The position numbers and the translations under genes are program-made. 64,000 nucleotides of DNA, taken from NCBI RefSeq assembly GCF_002367995.1, contig NZ_AP018207.1, positions 2,034,333 to 2,098,332 on the forward strand, in the 5' to 3' direction. The notes beneath the pieces are model-generated. The model did no database searches, was not told the origin of the DNA, and saw only the letters and a list, made by a program, of their open reading frames with translations. Below, in pieces: positions 8,449 to 19,330 of this stretch (the first letter of the stretch is position 1; the number at the start of each line of letters is the position of its first letter). The stretch is from Calothrix brevissima NIES-22. GTDB taxonomy: Bacteria; Cyanobacteriota; Cyanobacteriia; Cyanobacteriales; Nostocaceae.

Positions 8449-11400
8449 ATGGGGTGTTTGCTAGGTGAGTTAATAACTATTCAAAATATGGAACTATATC
8501 ATTTCCTCCCACAATCTTTTAAGTTTTCCTTAAAGAAACTACTTCACCCCGCTCACAAATTTTCCGTCCCCCAGCCAAAGCAATATTTATATAGCCAGAA
8601 TCACCCTCAACGCGAGATTGTCTTTGTCGATTATGCGGTAGAGAGCTATGAAAGCCTGATTAACGGAGTGCGTTCTAACATCACAGATGTGTTTCGTCTC
8701 GATTCTCATCAGGATGGAGTATGGCAAATCAGTGAAAAGTTAAGCCAGCTAAATTCTGTATCTGCAATTCACATTGTGGCGCATGGACAGCCAGGAAAGT
8801 TACTACTTGGCGCAACTGAACTGAGTTTAGATAGTCTCCAACGCGATCGCGATCGCCTGCAAAGTTGGTCTAAAGCATTACTACCCCAAGCTGACATTCT
8901 CCTGTATGGCTGTAACTTAGCCTCTACACCATCAGGATTGCAGTTAGTGGAACAAATTAGCAAAATTACAGGTGCAAATGTCGCCGCAGCTACAACAACT
9001 GTAGGCAATAGCGCTCTAGGTGGTAAGTGGGAATTAGATGCAGTCATTGGCAAGATAAAATCTGCATTGGCATTCCCAGAAGAGGTAATGGCCGCCTATA
9101 GCGGTGTATTGGAAGCCTCAGCGTATTTAAAAGTCGATCCGCCTGCTACTGGCATTAACTCCAGCACCTTCAGCAGTGGTAGTTTTCAACTCACGAACAA
9201 CTCTACTAGCGGGCAGAAAATCCGCCGTATCTTCATTGATACCAGCGTCGGCTTTCTCCCAGACATCATCTTTGACCCCTATGGCACAGGCGGTGATACC
9301 ATTGCCAAAGCACTGACCCTTGATACTAACCCTGGTGTTGGTAATGTGACAACCAATTACCTCTTAGCTAAAGATGGTGGTTTTCAGGGTCTAGAACTGC
9401 TGTTTACAGACTTTGGCGCAGGGAAGACCTTAGGCTTTTCCATTGACATGGACCCAACCAGCACCAAGGGAACTACTGCACCAGGGCCGCAAGAGTCTGC
9501 CAGTGTTTCTGGTTTAGAAATGATTGGTTCAATCGTCACTGTAGAGTTTGACGACAACACCACCATTACTGGAGAACTCTACCGCATTCCCGACAGTGTG
9601 GATGGTTCGCAAGTTTTCCTCAAGCTCAATCAACCCACCACACCAACTATTGACATTTTAGGAGTTTCTGGATCTCAGGCGATCGTTGAATCTGCCAATC
9701 AAACAGTCCGGATTACAGGTACACCTGGCGCTCAAGTATCCTTGCTGAGTGTTGGGGGAGCCATGTTTACCAAAACCGATGGCACAGCCTTTGATATTGA
9801 CCCCTTTGAAGCTAATAGTGTCACTGGGGTAAACGAGGTTACAGTCACAATAGGTGCCTCTGGAACAGTTGATGTTCCCATCACCCTATCCACACTCAGC
9901 ACTCAGAACGGCTACAAAGGTTTCAACTACATCATGGCGGCTCAGAAATTAGCCGATGGCACTACCGGGCCAGTGTCAAATGTCAAAACCTTACAATTGA
10001 ATCTTCCCTCCACGCCAATAGAAGTCAAGATAGAAGCTGAAGCTTTTGTTTTAAACACCTTCAGAAAAGAAACCCTAACCGCAGCAGGGGCTTCAGGCGG
10101 GCAAGGAATCAGCTTTATCGGTGGTGCAACGTCTGAAACCGGTACCGCCTACTTTGACTTTACGGGTGCTGCTTCTTTATATGACATCTACATTTCCTAC
10201 TGGGATGAAAATGATGGCATTGGTAGCGTTAACCTCTCAGTTAATGGCACTCAATTAGGTACAGTTCAATTTAACCAAAGCCCTGGTGGCTCTTCCGCCA
10301 CTACTACTAATAAGCGGGAAGCTAAGATTGCTCAGGCTGTATCTTTACAGCAAGGTAGCCGCATCCAATTACAAGGGTTTGAACAATCAAACGAAGCAAC
10401 CCGCATCGACTTCATCCGCTTAGTTCCTGTTGCTGGTACGCCAACCAATACTGCACCTACCAGTACCAGTATTCCTGATGTCTCTGTTGTCAAAAATGCG
10501 CCGGATACAGTCATCAAATTATTTGATGTCTTCGCAGATGCACAAGATCCAGATACCGCACTGAAATATAGCATTGTTAATAATACCAATGGCGCATTAT
10601 TTGAAGTGGCTCCCAGCATCAACGCCACAACTGGGGAATTAACTCTCAACTATTCGCCTACAGCAACAGGTACCTCACAACTAACAGTACGTGCCACAGA
10701 CACAGGTGGTTTGTCCACAGATGTTAGCTTTGCAGTCAATGTGACTACACCTCCTCCTGTAAGTGAAATCAAGATTGAAGCTGAGAGTCTAGTTATTACC
10801 AAAGACTTTAGGATAGAGAACCTCTCTAGTGGTTCTGGAGGTAAAGGTCTTAGCTTGATCAATGGAGCAGCTAATGAAACAGGAACGGCATACTTTGACT
10901 TTGCGGGAGCAGCCGGCACATACGATATGTATGTTTCCTATTGGGATGAAACCGATGGAGCTGCTCGTTTAGAAGTCTCTGCTAATGGCTCGTTGCTGAA
11001 TACTCTCACCTTCAACCAAAGCCCTGGTGGTAGTACTGCATCTGCTGCCAATAAGGTAGAAAAACTAGTTGCTAAGGCTGTTGCTTTACAAGCTGGTACT
11101 CGCATTCAACTCAAAGGTTTTGAGGATGCTGGCGAAGCAGTACGTACAGACTACATTCGCTTAGTACCTACTTCTGGTACACCCACGAATACAGCACCTA
11201 GCACTACAGGTATTGCTAACGTATCTGTGACACAAAATGCGCCAGATACGATTATCAACTTGTTTGATGCTTTCAGCGATCTGCAAGACTCAGATACTGC
11301 ACTAAAATATGCTGTAGTGAATAATACTAATGCTGGGCTATTTGAGGTTGCGCCTAACATTAACCCAACAAATGGGCAATTAACCCTCAACTATTCGCCC

Positions 11401-14400
11401 ACTGCTACGGGTAGCTCACAACTAACAGTGCGCGCCACAGATACAGGCGGTTTGTTTACTGATACTAGCTTCACCGTTAATGTAATTATTCCTGGTAATA
11501 CAGCACCAACGACTTCGGGCATTGGTAATGTCACGGTTACCCAGAATGCACCGGATACTCTGATCAATTTGTGGAACGCATTCGCTGATGCTCAAGATGC
11601 TGATTCTGCTTTGATTTATACAGTGACTGCTAATACCAATGCCGGGTTGTTTGAAGTAGCTCCTAGCATTAATCCCACAACTGGGCAATTAACACTGAAC
11701 TATTCGCCTACTGCTACGGGTAGCTCTCAGATTACAGTCCAAGCCAAAGATACAGGCGGACTTTCTACCTCTACAAGTTTCACAGTTAATGTCACGCAAC
11801 CAAACGTGCCCATTCCACCGGGAGATGTTCTGGTTGAAGCAGAAAACATGGTTTTGAATGGCTATCGCATAGAAACCTCATCCGGAATTGGAGCCTACGG
11901 CGGTAAGTTAGTCAGCCTTGTTAATGGAGCAGCCAATGAAACGGGGACAGCCGATTTTGTTTATAGCGGGACTGCTGGGACTTATGACCTGAATTTGGCA
12001 TTCTGGGATGAGAGTGATGGCAATGCCAAGTTTGAAGTCTACGTTAACAATACCCTCAGGGGTACAGTTAACTCCGATCGCAATATCAATGGAGCTACAG
12101 CTACACTCAACAATAAGTGGGAAATCCGGGCTGTAGAAAACCTTGCTGTCAAACCAGGCGATCGCATTCAAATTAAAGGCTTTGAAGAGTCAGGAGATGC
12201 AGCACGGTTAGATTATGTCCGCTTGACTCAAGACAAGTCAATTCGGATTAATACTGGTACGGGTACAAATTCCCCCAATAATGCGGCCCTTTATACCGAT
12301 ACAACTGGACGCGTCTGGAATCGGGATGTCTTTTCTGTTGGGGGAACTGTCAGTGCAGTTGCTAGCACCACGGAAATCTTTAAGACCAATGATGATGCAC
12401 TTTATCAAAATGTGCGATCGGCTAAGGATTTGTCTTACCAAATTCCAGTTGCCGAAGGTGCTTACACCCTGAAGCTGCATTTTGTCGAACCGACCAAGAC
12501 AAACTATGCTCAACGGGTGTTTGATGTCAAGGTAGAAGGCGAACTGGTTCTCGATGACTTGGATATTTTTGAGGAATCCAAGAATGCTTTCTTCCCAGGA
12601 GAAAACTCTGCCTTGGTGAAGACAATCGATCAGCCTTTCTTTATCAGTGACGGTTTCTTAAATCTTGACCTGAATGCCAGTGTAGACAATGCCACGATCG
12701 CGGCAATTGAAGTAATTCCCTTAGAAGGGCCGGCAGTAATTATCAAGCAAACCAATGGTGACACCCAAGTCAATGAAGCGGCTGGTAATGATACTTATCA
12801 AATTGTTTTAAATACGAAGCCGACAGCCAATGTCACCATTAACATCAACTCAGGTAATCAAGTTAATACAAATCAAAGCGCAGTCACCTTTACTCCCAAT
12901 AACTGGGACACTCCTCAGACAGTGACAGTCACTGCGATTAATGACACAGCGCCAGAGGGGATTCATTACACTACCATTACTCACACAGTCAGCAGTGCCG
13001 ATAGTAATTACAACAATACTGCTGTGCGATCGGTGCCTGTAACGGTACTAGATGATGATGTGGTAGCAATCAGCTTTACTAAAAAGATTGTTGACATCAC
13101 CAATGTTAACGATCCTAGTATCACCGCAGACGATAATATCGCCAATGTCGCTAACCCAACAGTGGGTGCATGGGGGCCAGATGGCAGGCTTTATGTAGGC
13201 TTCTATGATGGGTCAATTCGAGCTTACACCTTTGATGACAATTACAATGTCACCGCTATTCAGGCAATCAATACCATCAAAGGGCTGTACAATGCGCAAA
13301 TTTTAGGTCTTGCCTTCAACCCTTATGATAAAGAACCTAAAATCTATGTCTCTCATAGCAAGCTCTTTGCTAATGGCGGCGGTACTTTTCCAGCAACAGA
13401 ACTCTCTCCTTACAGTGGCGAGGTGTCTGTCCTGTCAGGGGCTAACTTCTCCAATCGCCAATCGCTCATTAGTGGAATTGGCGTATCCAACCACGATCAT
13501 GGGGTCAATGGCTTAGAGTTTGATAACAAGGGCGACCTTTACATTGTCGTAGGTAGTAACACCAATGCGGGTATTACTGCCAGTGAAATTGGTGGTGTAC
13601 CAGAATCTCCCTTCACAGCAGCAATGCTGAAGGCAGAAATTACCAAGCCTAATTTCAATGGCAAGATTGAATACACCGTACCTGCTGGCAGCATCGTGCC
13701 CACCTCTTTCCCCAGTGGCTATACTCCACCTCCAGGAGAAACCATTGGTGCGGAAGACCATCAGTTAAATGGTGGCGTTGCCAATGTTGTACCTGGAGTT
13801 GATGTTTCCGTTTATGCTAGCGGTCTACGTAACTCCTTTGACTTGGTTTACACTACCAAAGGTAAACTTTATGCCACCGATAACGGTGCTAACGCTGGGT
13901 TTGGGGACTACTCAACCTCAGCAACCACACAGCAACCAATGGGAAGTGGCTCTGCCGATGAGTTAAACCTCATTACTCAAGGAGCCTACTACGGTAGCCC
14001 CAACCGTAACCGGGGACGCACTGACGATCGCCAAAACGTTTACTATAGAGCCTCCGATCCAAGTATTCCTGGAGTGTACACTGCTCCCATCTCCACAATG
14101 ACGGCTTCTACCAATGGCATTGTTGAGTACCGTGCAACCACCTTCAATGGACAATTAAGAGGCAATTTACTTGCCCAAGACTGGAACGGCCCGATCTACC
14201 GATTCCAAATGAACGCTGATGGTACCCAGGTATTACAAAAAGACACAATAACTGGGGTTTTAGATGGGCTAGATTTGCTGACTGGGCCTGGTGGAGCCTT
14301 GGGAAGTATTGATTTAAGCGATAATGCGATCGCTTTTGGCATTCCTAATGATGCAGCCGCAATCAACATGACAGTGTACGATGTCTTCCCCTGGCGCGCG

Positions 14401-14631
14401 CCAGCAACTGGTGGTCAATCTTTTGTCCTTGGTGGCGCTCACTTTGGCACTCTCGCAGACACCACAGTAACCGTAGGTGGAATGGCAGCACAACTATCTT
14501 ATGTCTCTGACAATAGAATTAAGGGAACTTTACCCACATTAACCCCAACAGGTGGAGATCTCTTGGATATTACAGTTAGCTCCGCCGGACAAACCTATAC
14601 ACTCACAGATGCATTTCTCCCCCTTGGTTGA
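8449..14631 (+). CDS. Giant multidomain surface protein: DUF4347, CBM6-like, Ig-like, malectin-like, sugar-dehydrogenase-like propeller, IPT
   Basis: The 2060-residue product is a mosaic. Residues about 60-220 are a DUF4347 domain (IVFVDYAVESYESLI, HIVAHGQPGKLLLG, ILLYGCNLAS), typical of the N termini of very large cyanobacterial exoproteins. Three CBM6-like carbohydrate-binding units (about 525-664, 771-907, 1125-1260; each with IEAE or VEAE and FDFxGA-type cores) alternate with three Ig/cadherin-like repeats starting NTAP. Then come a malectin-like domain (1264-1426), a Calx-beta-like segment, a six-bladed propeller resembling soluble PQQ sugar dehydrogenases (about 1540-1960; HDHGVNGLEFDNKGDLY) and a C-terminal IPT/TIG domain. 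There is no classical signal peptide, as is usual for DUF4347 proteins. A role in binding or remodelling surface glycan is inferred from the domains and from the adjacent polysaccharide genes. The start could also be ATG 8488; neither has a clear Shine-Dalgarno sequence. Confidence 0.85.
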   Translation: MGCLLGELITIQNMELYHFLPQSFKFSLKKLLHPAHKFSVPQPKQYLYSQNHPQREIVFVDYAVESYESLINGVRSNITDVFRLDSHQDGVWQISEKLSQLNSVSAIHIVAHGQPGKLLLGATELSLDSLQRDRDRLQSWSKALLPQADILLYGCNLASTPSGLQLVEQISKITGANVAAATTTVGNSALGGKWELDAVIGKIKSALAFPEEVMAAYSGVLEASAYLKVDPPATGINSSTFSSGSFQLTNNSTSGQKIRRIFIDTSVGFLPDIIFDPYGTGGDTIAKALTLDTNPGVGNVTTNYLLAKDGGFQGLELLFTDFGAGKTLGFSIDMDPTSTKGTTAPGPQESASVSGLEMIGSIVTVEFDDNTTITGELYRIPDSVDGSQVFLKLNQPTTPTIDILGVSGSQAIVESANQTVRITGTPGAQVSLLSVGGAMFTKTDGTAFDIDPFEANSVTGVNEVTVTIGASGTVDVPITLSTLSTQNGYKGFNYIMAAQKLADGTTGPVSNVKTLQLNLPSTPIEVKIEAEAFVLNTFRKETLTAAGASGGQGISFIGGATSETGTAYFDFTGAASLYDIYISYWDENDGIGSVNLSVNGTQLGTVQFNQSPGGSSATTTNKREAKIAQAVSLQQGSRIQLQGFEQSNEATRIDFIRLVPVAGTPTNTAPTSTSIPDVSVVKNAPDTVIKLFDVFADAQDPDTALKYSIVNNTNGALFEVAPSINATTGELTLNYSPTATGTSQLTVRATDTGGLSTDVSFAVNVTTPPPVSEIKIEAESLVITKDFRIENLSSGSGGKGLSLINGAANETGTAYFDFAGAAGTYDMYVSYWDETDGAARLEVSANGSLLNTLTFNQSPGGSTASAANKVEKLVAKAVALQAGTRIQLKGFEDAGEAVRTDYIRLVPTSGTPTNTAPSTTGIANVSVTQNAPDTIINLFDAFSDLQDSDTALKYAVVNNTNAGLFEVAPNINPTNGQLTLNYSPTATGSSQLTVRATDTGGLFTDTSFTVNVIIPGNTAPTTSGIGNVTVTQNAPDTLINLWNAFADAQDADSALIYTVTANTNAGLFEVAPSINPTTGQLTLNYSPTATGSSQITVQAKDTGGLSTSTSFTVNVTQPNVPIPPGDVLVEAENMVLNGYRIETSSGIGAYGGKLVSLVNGAANETGTADFVYSGTAGTYDLNLAFWDESDGNAKFEVYVNNTLRGTVNSDRNINGATATLNNKWEIRAVENLAVKPGDRIQIKGFEESGDAARLDYVRLTQDKSIRINTGTGTNSPNNAALYTDTTGRVWNRDVFSVGGTVSAVASTTEIFKTNDDALYQNVRSAKDLSYQIPVAEGAYTLKLHFVEPTKTNYAQRVFDVKVEGELVLDDLDIFEESKNAFFPGENSALVKTIDQPFFISDGFLNLDLNASVDNATIAAIEVIPLEGPAVIIKQTNGDTQVNEAAGNDTYQIVLNTKPTANVTININSGNQVNTNQSAVTFTPNNWDTPQTVTVTAINDTAPEGIHYTTITHTVSSADSNYNNTAVRSVPVTVLDDDVVAISFTKKIVDITNVNDPSITADDNIANVANPTVGAWGPDGRLYVGFYDGSIRAYTFDDNYNVTAIQAINTIKGLYNAQILGLAFNPYDKEPKIYVSHSKLFANGGGTFPATELSPYSGEVSVLSGANFSNRQSLISGIGVSNHDHGVNGLEFDNKGDLYIVVGSNTNAGITASEIGGVPESPFTAAMLKAEITKPNFNGKIEYTVPAGSIVPTSFPSGYTPPPGETIGAEDHQLNGGVANVVPGVDVSVYASGLRNSFDLVYTTKGKLYATDNGANAGFGDYSTSATTQQPMGSGSADELNLITQGAYYGSPNRNRGRTDDRQNVYYRASDPSIPGVYTAPISTMTASTNGIVEYRATTFNGQLRGNLLAQDWNGPIYRFQMNADGTQVLQKDTITGVLDGLDLLTGPGGALGSIDLSDNAIAFGIPNDAAAINMTVYDVFPWRAPATGGQSFVLGGAHFGTLADTTVTVGGMAAQLSYVSDNRIKGTLPTLTPTGGDLLDITVSSAGQTYTLTDAFLPLG
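10021..11800 (+). repeat. Internal repeat array in the surface-protein gene (CBM6-like and Ig-like units)
   Basis: Within the gene, CBM6-like units begin near 10021, 10768 and 11821, and Ig-like units begin near 10441, 11190 and 11496. Similarity is visible at DNA level, for example LTLNYSPTATG is encoded at three sites by nearly identical bases. This points to recent duplication or conversion of the modules and makes copy number likely to vary between strains. Confidence 0.75.
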
Positions 14632-15049
14632 AGCTAAAGCTGTAGGTTTTTAAGTGGATTAGGCATTGATAATGTTGGTTTATCTAGCACTTAGATATGC
14701 CTACCACTCTATATATAACAATCCTATTTGAGCGGCGAATAAAGGGGACAAGGAGGACAAGGAGGACAAGGAAGATAGATATTTTTAATGATTTAAATTC
14801 CACTTTTTAGGAATAGCTGTAAATTTTATAAGTTTGCTTTTTTGTATGAGAGAAAATTCAAGACCAATAAATACAAAATTTCCTGGTATTAAATGGTAAA
14901 GATTTCCATAATCGCTACTTTTTCAGCAATTATTTTTGATATATAGATAATTACTTCTAGCTGCTGAAAATTTATCTAACTAATAAAAGCAGTATAGGAA
15001 TCCCCAGGGTAATTAACAAATTTTTACTTACTATCTTTCCTAAAAGCCA
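14632..15049. other. Intergenic region with ggacaagga tandem repeat
   Basis: This 418-bp region lies between the surface-protein gene and the sugar transferase gene. At about 14744-14775 it contains some three copies of a GGACAAGGA nonamer. The same motif appears in reverse orientation (ccttgtcccc) in the spacers at 52290 and 53945. No gene or clear terminator was seen. Confidence 0.55.
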
Positions 15050-15700
15050 ATGCAGGTTCATCTTCCAGAAATTTATAATGTTCAACAAAGGGTACATCCT
15101 TCTGCTACCTCTAACTTGAAGCGATCGCTCGATATTGTTGGTGCTTTAATTGGCTTAACGATAACAGCAGTACTGACAATTCCCATAGCGATCGCTATTA
15201 AACTAGATAATCCCGGCCCGATTTTTTATAGTCAGCTACGTTGCGGTTTAAACGGTCAAACTTTCCGCATTTGGAAGTTCCGCACTATGCTAGTCAATGC
15301 AGAAAATATGAAGCATTTAGTGCAAAACCAAGCTAAAGGTAATATTTTTAAGAATCACAAAGATCCGCGAATTACTCGCATTGGTGCTTTTCTGCGCCGC
15401 ACTAGCTTAGATGAATTACCACAATTCTGGAATGTGTTAATGGGTGATATGAGCTTAGTTGGTACTCGTCCACCCACCCTTGATGAAGTCGAAAATTATC
15501 AGCCGCATCACTTTAAACGCTTGCTGGTTAAACCGGGAATGACAGGTGAATGGCAAGTTAATGGCCGTTCCAAAGTAGAGGATTTTGAAGATATAGTCAA
15601 AATGGATTTAGCTTATCAACTTAAATGGTCTAATATTTACGATCTACAGCTAATTATGAAAACAATTCTGGTAGTAGTTAATCGCAATGGAGCTTACTGA
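15050..15700 (+). CDS. Bacterial sugar transferase (undecaprenyl-phosphate sugar-phosphate transferase type)
   Basis: The 216-residue protein is a short member of the bacterial sugar transferase family (WbaP/PglC-like catalytic domain). A membrane segment [20 protein letters not shown] at about residues 27-50 is followed by [23 protein letters not shown], the conserved [20 protein letters not shown] and [11 protein letters not shown], then [14 protein letters not shown]. It should transfer a sugar-1-phosphate from a UDP-sugar to undecaprenyl phosphate, the first committed step in assembling lipid-linked repeat units. It lacks the extra N-terminal membrane helices of full-length WbaP and resembles the minimal type. 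The Pro of the common GPRP motif is replaced by T-R-P. It lies on the opposite strand from the polysaccharide cluster and could supply its initiating enzyme. Confidence 0.88.
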   Translation: MQVHLPEIYNVQQRVHPSATSNLKRSLDIVGALIGLTITAVLTIPIAIAIKLDNPGPIFYSQLRCGLNGQTFRIWKFRTMLVNAENMKHLVQNQAKGNIFKNHKDPRITRIGAFLRRTSLDELPQFWNVLMGDMSLVGTRPPTLDEVENYQPHHFKRLLVKPGMTGEWQVNGRSKVEDFEDIVKMDLAYQLKWSNIYDLQLIMKTILVVVNRNGAY

Positions 15701-15945
15701 TCGCCATTCAAAATCTCTAGTTTCTCATTAAATATATAGGGTTTTTTGGGTTTGAGTGCTATTAAATAGATGATTTACGGTTGACAAATGAATGATAAAG
15801 TGTGTAAAAACACGCTTTATAGAAAACAATTGTAACATTTATAACTTGGATGAAGACCGTAGAACCCAGAAAAAGCCAAGAATTTTCGCTAGTCCTGGCA
15901 AAAGTCAGTCAAAAAAATTTCTGAGTCTGATTATCAGTAGTCGGA

Positions 15946-15980
15946 AAATCAAGGTTTAGCAATGCTAAACCTTGATTTTT
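15946..15980 (+). terminator. Perfect 16-bp hairpin, likely rho-independent terminator
   Basis: AAAATCAAGGTTTAGC (15946-15961) pairs perfectly with GCTAAACCTTGATTTT (15965-15980) around a 3-nt AAT loop, and the right arm ends in a T run. It lies 245 bp after the sugar transferase stop and about 90 bp before the crtP promoter box, so it probably insulates the carotenoid operon. Function is inferred from structure. Confidence 0.7.
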
Positions 15981-16070
15981 GGTAGGTTTAACAGGGTTAG
16001 GGCAGGACATTTAAAAGTTTTTTTAGAAAAGCGATCGCACAAAAACTGCTAAATGTAACAGATTGCAACG

Positions 16071-16076
16071 TATAAT
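16071..16076 (+). promoter_or_regulatory. Candidate -10 box of the crtP-crtB operon
   Basis: A consensus TATAAT lies 46 bp upstream of the crtP ATG. Seventeen bases further up I see GCTAAA, a poor -35 match, so the promoter may be of the extended or activator-dependent kind. A HIP1 octamer lies at about 16031. Confidence 0.45.
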
Positions 16077-16122
16077 GAGAACGGCAAAACGATTAAGAAA
16101 TATTGAAAAGCAGTAGGGTTAA

Positions 16123-18478
<2,356 letters not shown>

Positions 18479-18495
18479 AAATTAGTCAATAGTCA

Positions 18496-18558
18496 GTAGG
18501 GGCGGGTTTTACGAGATTTTTATGCTAATAAAAACATGTAGGTTAAACCCGCCCCTAC
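18496..18558. repeat. Dispersed palindrome, gtaggggcgggttt family
   Basis: GTAGGGGCGGGTTT (18496-18509) is perfectly inverted as AAACCCGCCCCTAC (18545-18558) around a 35-nt AT-rich loop. It lies just after crtB. A diverged copy is at 49997-50056, and arms of the same family frame the element at 28197-28462. It could act as a terminator-like structure for crtP-crtB. Confidence 0.75.
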
Positions 18559-18610
18559 AAAAATTCATCGGCGATCGGCAAAGTTCAATAGCCCCAACGC
18601 TTTTAAACAA

Positions 18611-18630
18611 TGACTAATGACTAATGACTA
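18611..18630. repeat. Heptamer repeat tgactaa
   Basis: Three copies of TGACTAA in a row precede the tRNA-Ser gene. Reverse-complement relatives (ttagtca) occur at 23331 and 44124. Confidence 0.7.
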
Positions 18631-18687
18631 AAAAAAGTATTTGACTTTCCTCACAGTATCCGCTACTATTAATATTCGTGACAGCTT

Positions 18688-18779
18688 GGAGAGGTGGCTG
18701 AGTGGTCGAAAGCGGCAGATTGCTAATCTGTTGTACGGCAGGCAACTCCGTACCGAGGGTTCGAATCCCTCCCTCTCCG
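18688..18779 (+). tRNA. tRNA-Ser (anticodon GCT)
   Basis: The 92-nt gene folds as a class II tRNA. Acceptor stem GGAGAGG pairs with CCTCTCC, followed by discriminator G. The anticodon stem-loop CAGATTGCTAATCTG has anticodon GCT, reading AGC/AGU serine codons. A long variable arm is followed by the T arm GAGGGTTCGAATCCCTC. CCA is not encoded. A strong hairpin follows at 18796. Confidence 0.97.
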
Positions 18780-18795
18780 TTTTTATAACTAATGG

Positions 18796-18832
18796 AAAAA
18801 AAGTGATGAAATTTTGATTTCATCACTTTTTT
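18796..18832. terminator. Bidirectional terminator after tRNA-Ser
   Basis: GTGATGAAAT (18803-18812) and ATTTCATCAC (18817-18826) form a 10-bp stem with a TTTG loop, flanked by A7 on the left and T6 on the right. It can therefore terminate the rightward tRNA-Ser transcript and the leftward small gene at 18868-19137. Confidence 0.8.
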
Positions 18833-18867
18833 ATTTTTAGCTAATACAACCGTTTTCATAAATTATG

Positions 18868-19137
18868 CTACCTGTCTTTCAAAAGCATTTTTAAGCGTTC
18901 TATCTCATCTCTTAATAGTTGGTTTTCAAGTTTTAATTTTGCTATTTCTGTCATTTGTTCTTGAACTTGTACAACCCGATCAAAAACTTTGTTATGGGTG
19001 GAAATTTCCATAACAGCATATCGATATCTCAAATCATAAGCAGGTTGATTGAAACCATAACGATGGAAAAGTTTATTTAACCAACTGATTTTAGTTTCTA
19101 GTTTTTTAGCATTAGTTTTTAGTCTAGAAACATTCAT
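18868..19137 (-). CDS. Small coiled-coil protein, unrecognised
   Basis: The 89-residue product is charged and helical. Its C-terminal half (VQVQEQMTEIAKLKLENQLLRDEIERLKML) has the Leu/Ile heptad spacing of a coiled coil. The N-terminal half is basic and contains RLKTNAKKLETKISWLNKLF. I do not recognise a family. The ATG at 19137 is chosen over an in-frame GTG at 19143, which lies within the hairpin-bearing end of the neighbouring transposon. The right end of the tnpB element stops at or next to this start codon, so transcription may now come from the element. A bidirectional terminator lies 36 bp after the stop. That it is a real gene rests only on length, coiled-coil pattern and terminator. 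Confidence 0.55.
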   Translation of the reverse strand: MNVSRLKTNAKKLETKISWLNKLFHRYGFNQPAYDLRYRYAVMEISTHNKVFDRVVQVQEQMTEIAKLKLENQLLRDEIERLKMLLKDR

Positions 19138-19330
19138 TGACACTCCCCTGCCTAAAGGCGAGGGGATTCTACATTCATAGACTCGCCGTTAGACAGCAGG
19201 TTTACACCAACTGCCCAAGAGGAGCCACTGCGTTGGACGGGTTCCCCGGCTTAAAGCAAGTGGCGTGGCAAATCTCCTGTAGCGTAAGTTCCCGTGTGCC
19301 CCACGGTACTGAGTCCCAGTCTCAGAATGT
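19138..19330 (-). ncRNA. Candidate TnpB guide RNA (omega/reRNA) region
   Basis: In characterised IS200/IS605 elements the TnpB guide RNA comes from the 3-prime end of tnpB through the right end, and its guide lies just beyond that end. Here the corresponding stretch spans the last codons of tnpB, a GC-rich structured segment and the right-end hairpin. The guide would then read into the first codons of the small coiled-coil gene. This is inferred from position and family knowledge; the boundaries are not determined. Confidence 0.4.

Noticed and set aside
18614-18859. 81-residue minus-strand frame
   Set aside because: It covers the tRNA-Ser gene and its terminator.
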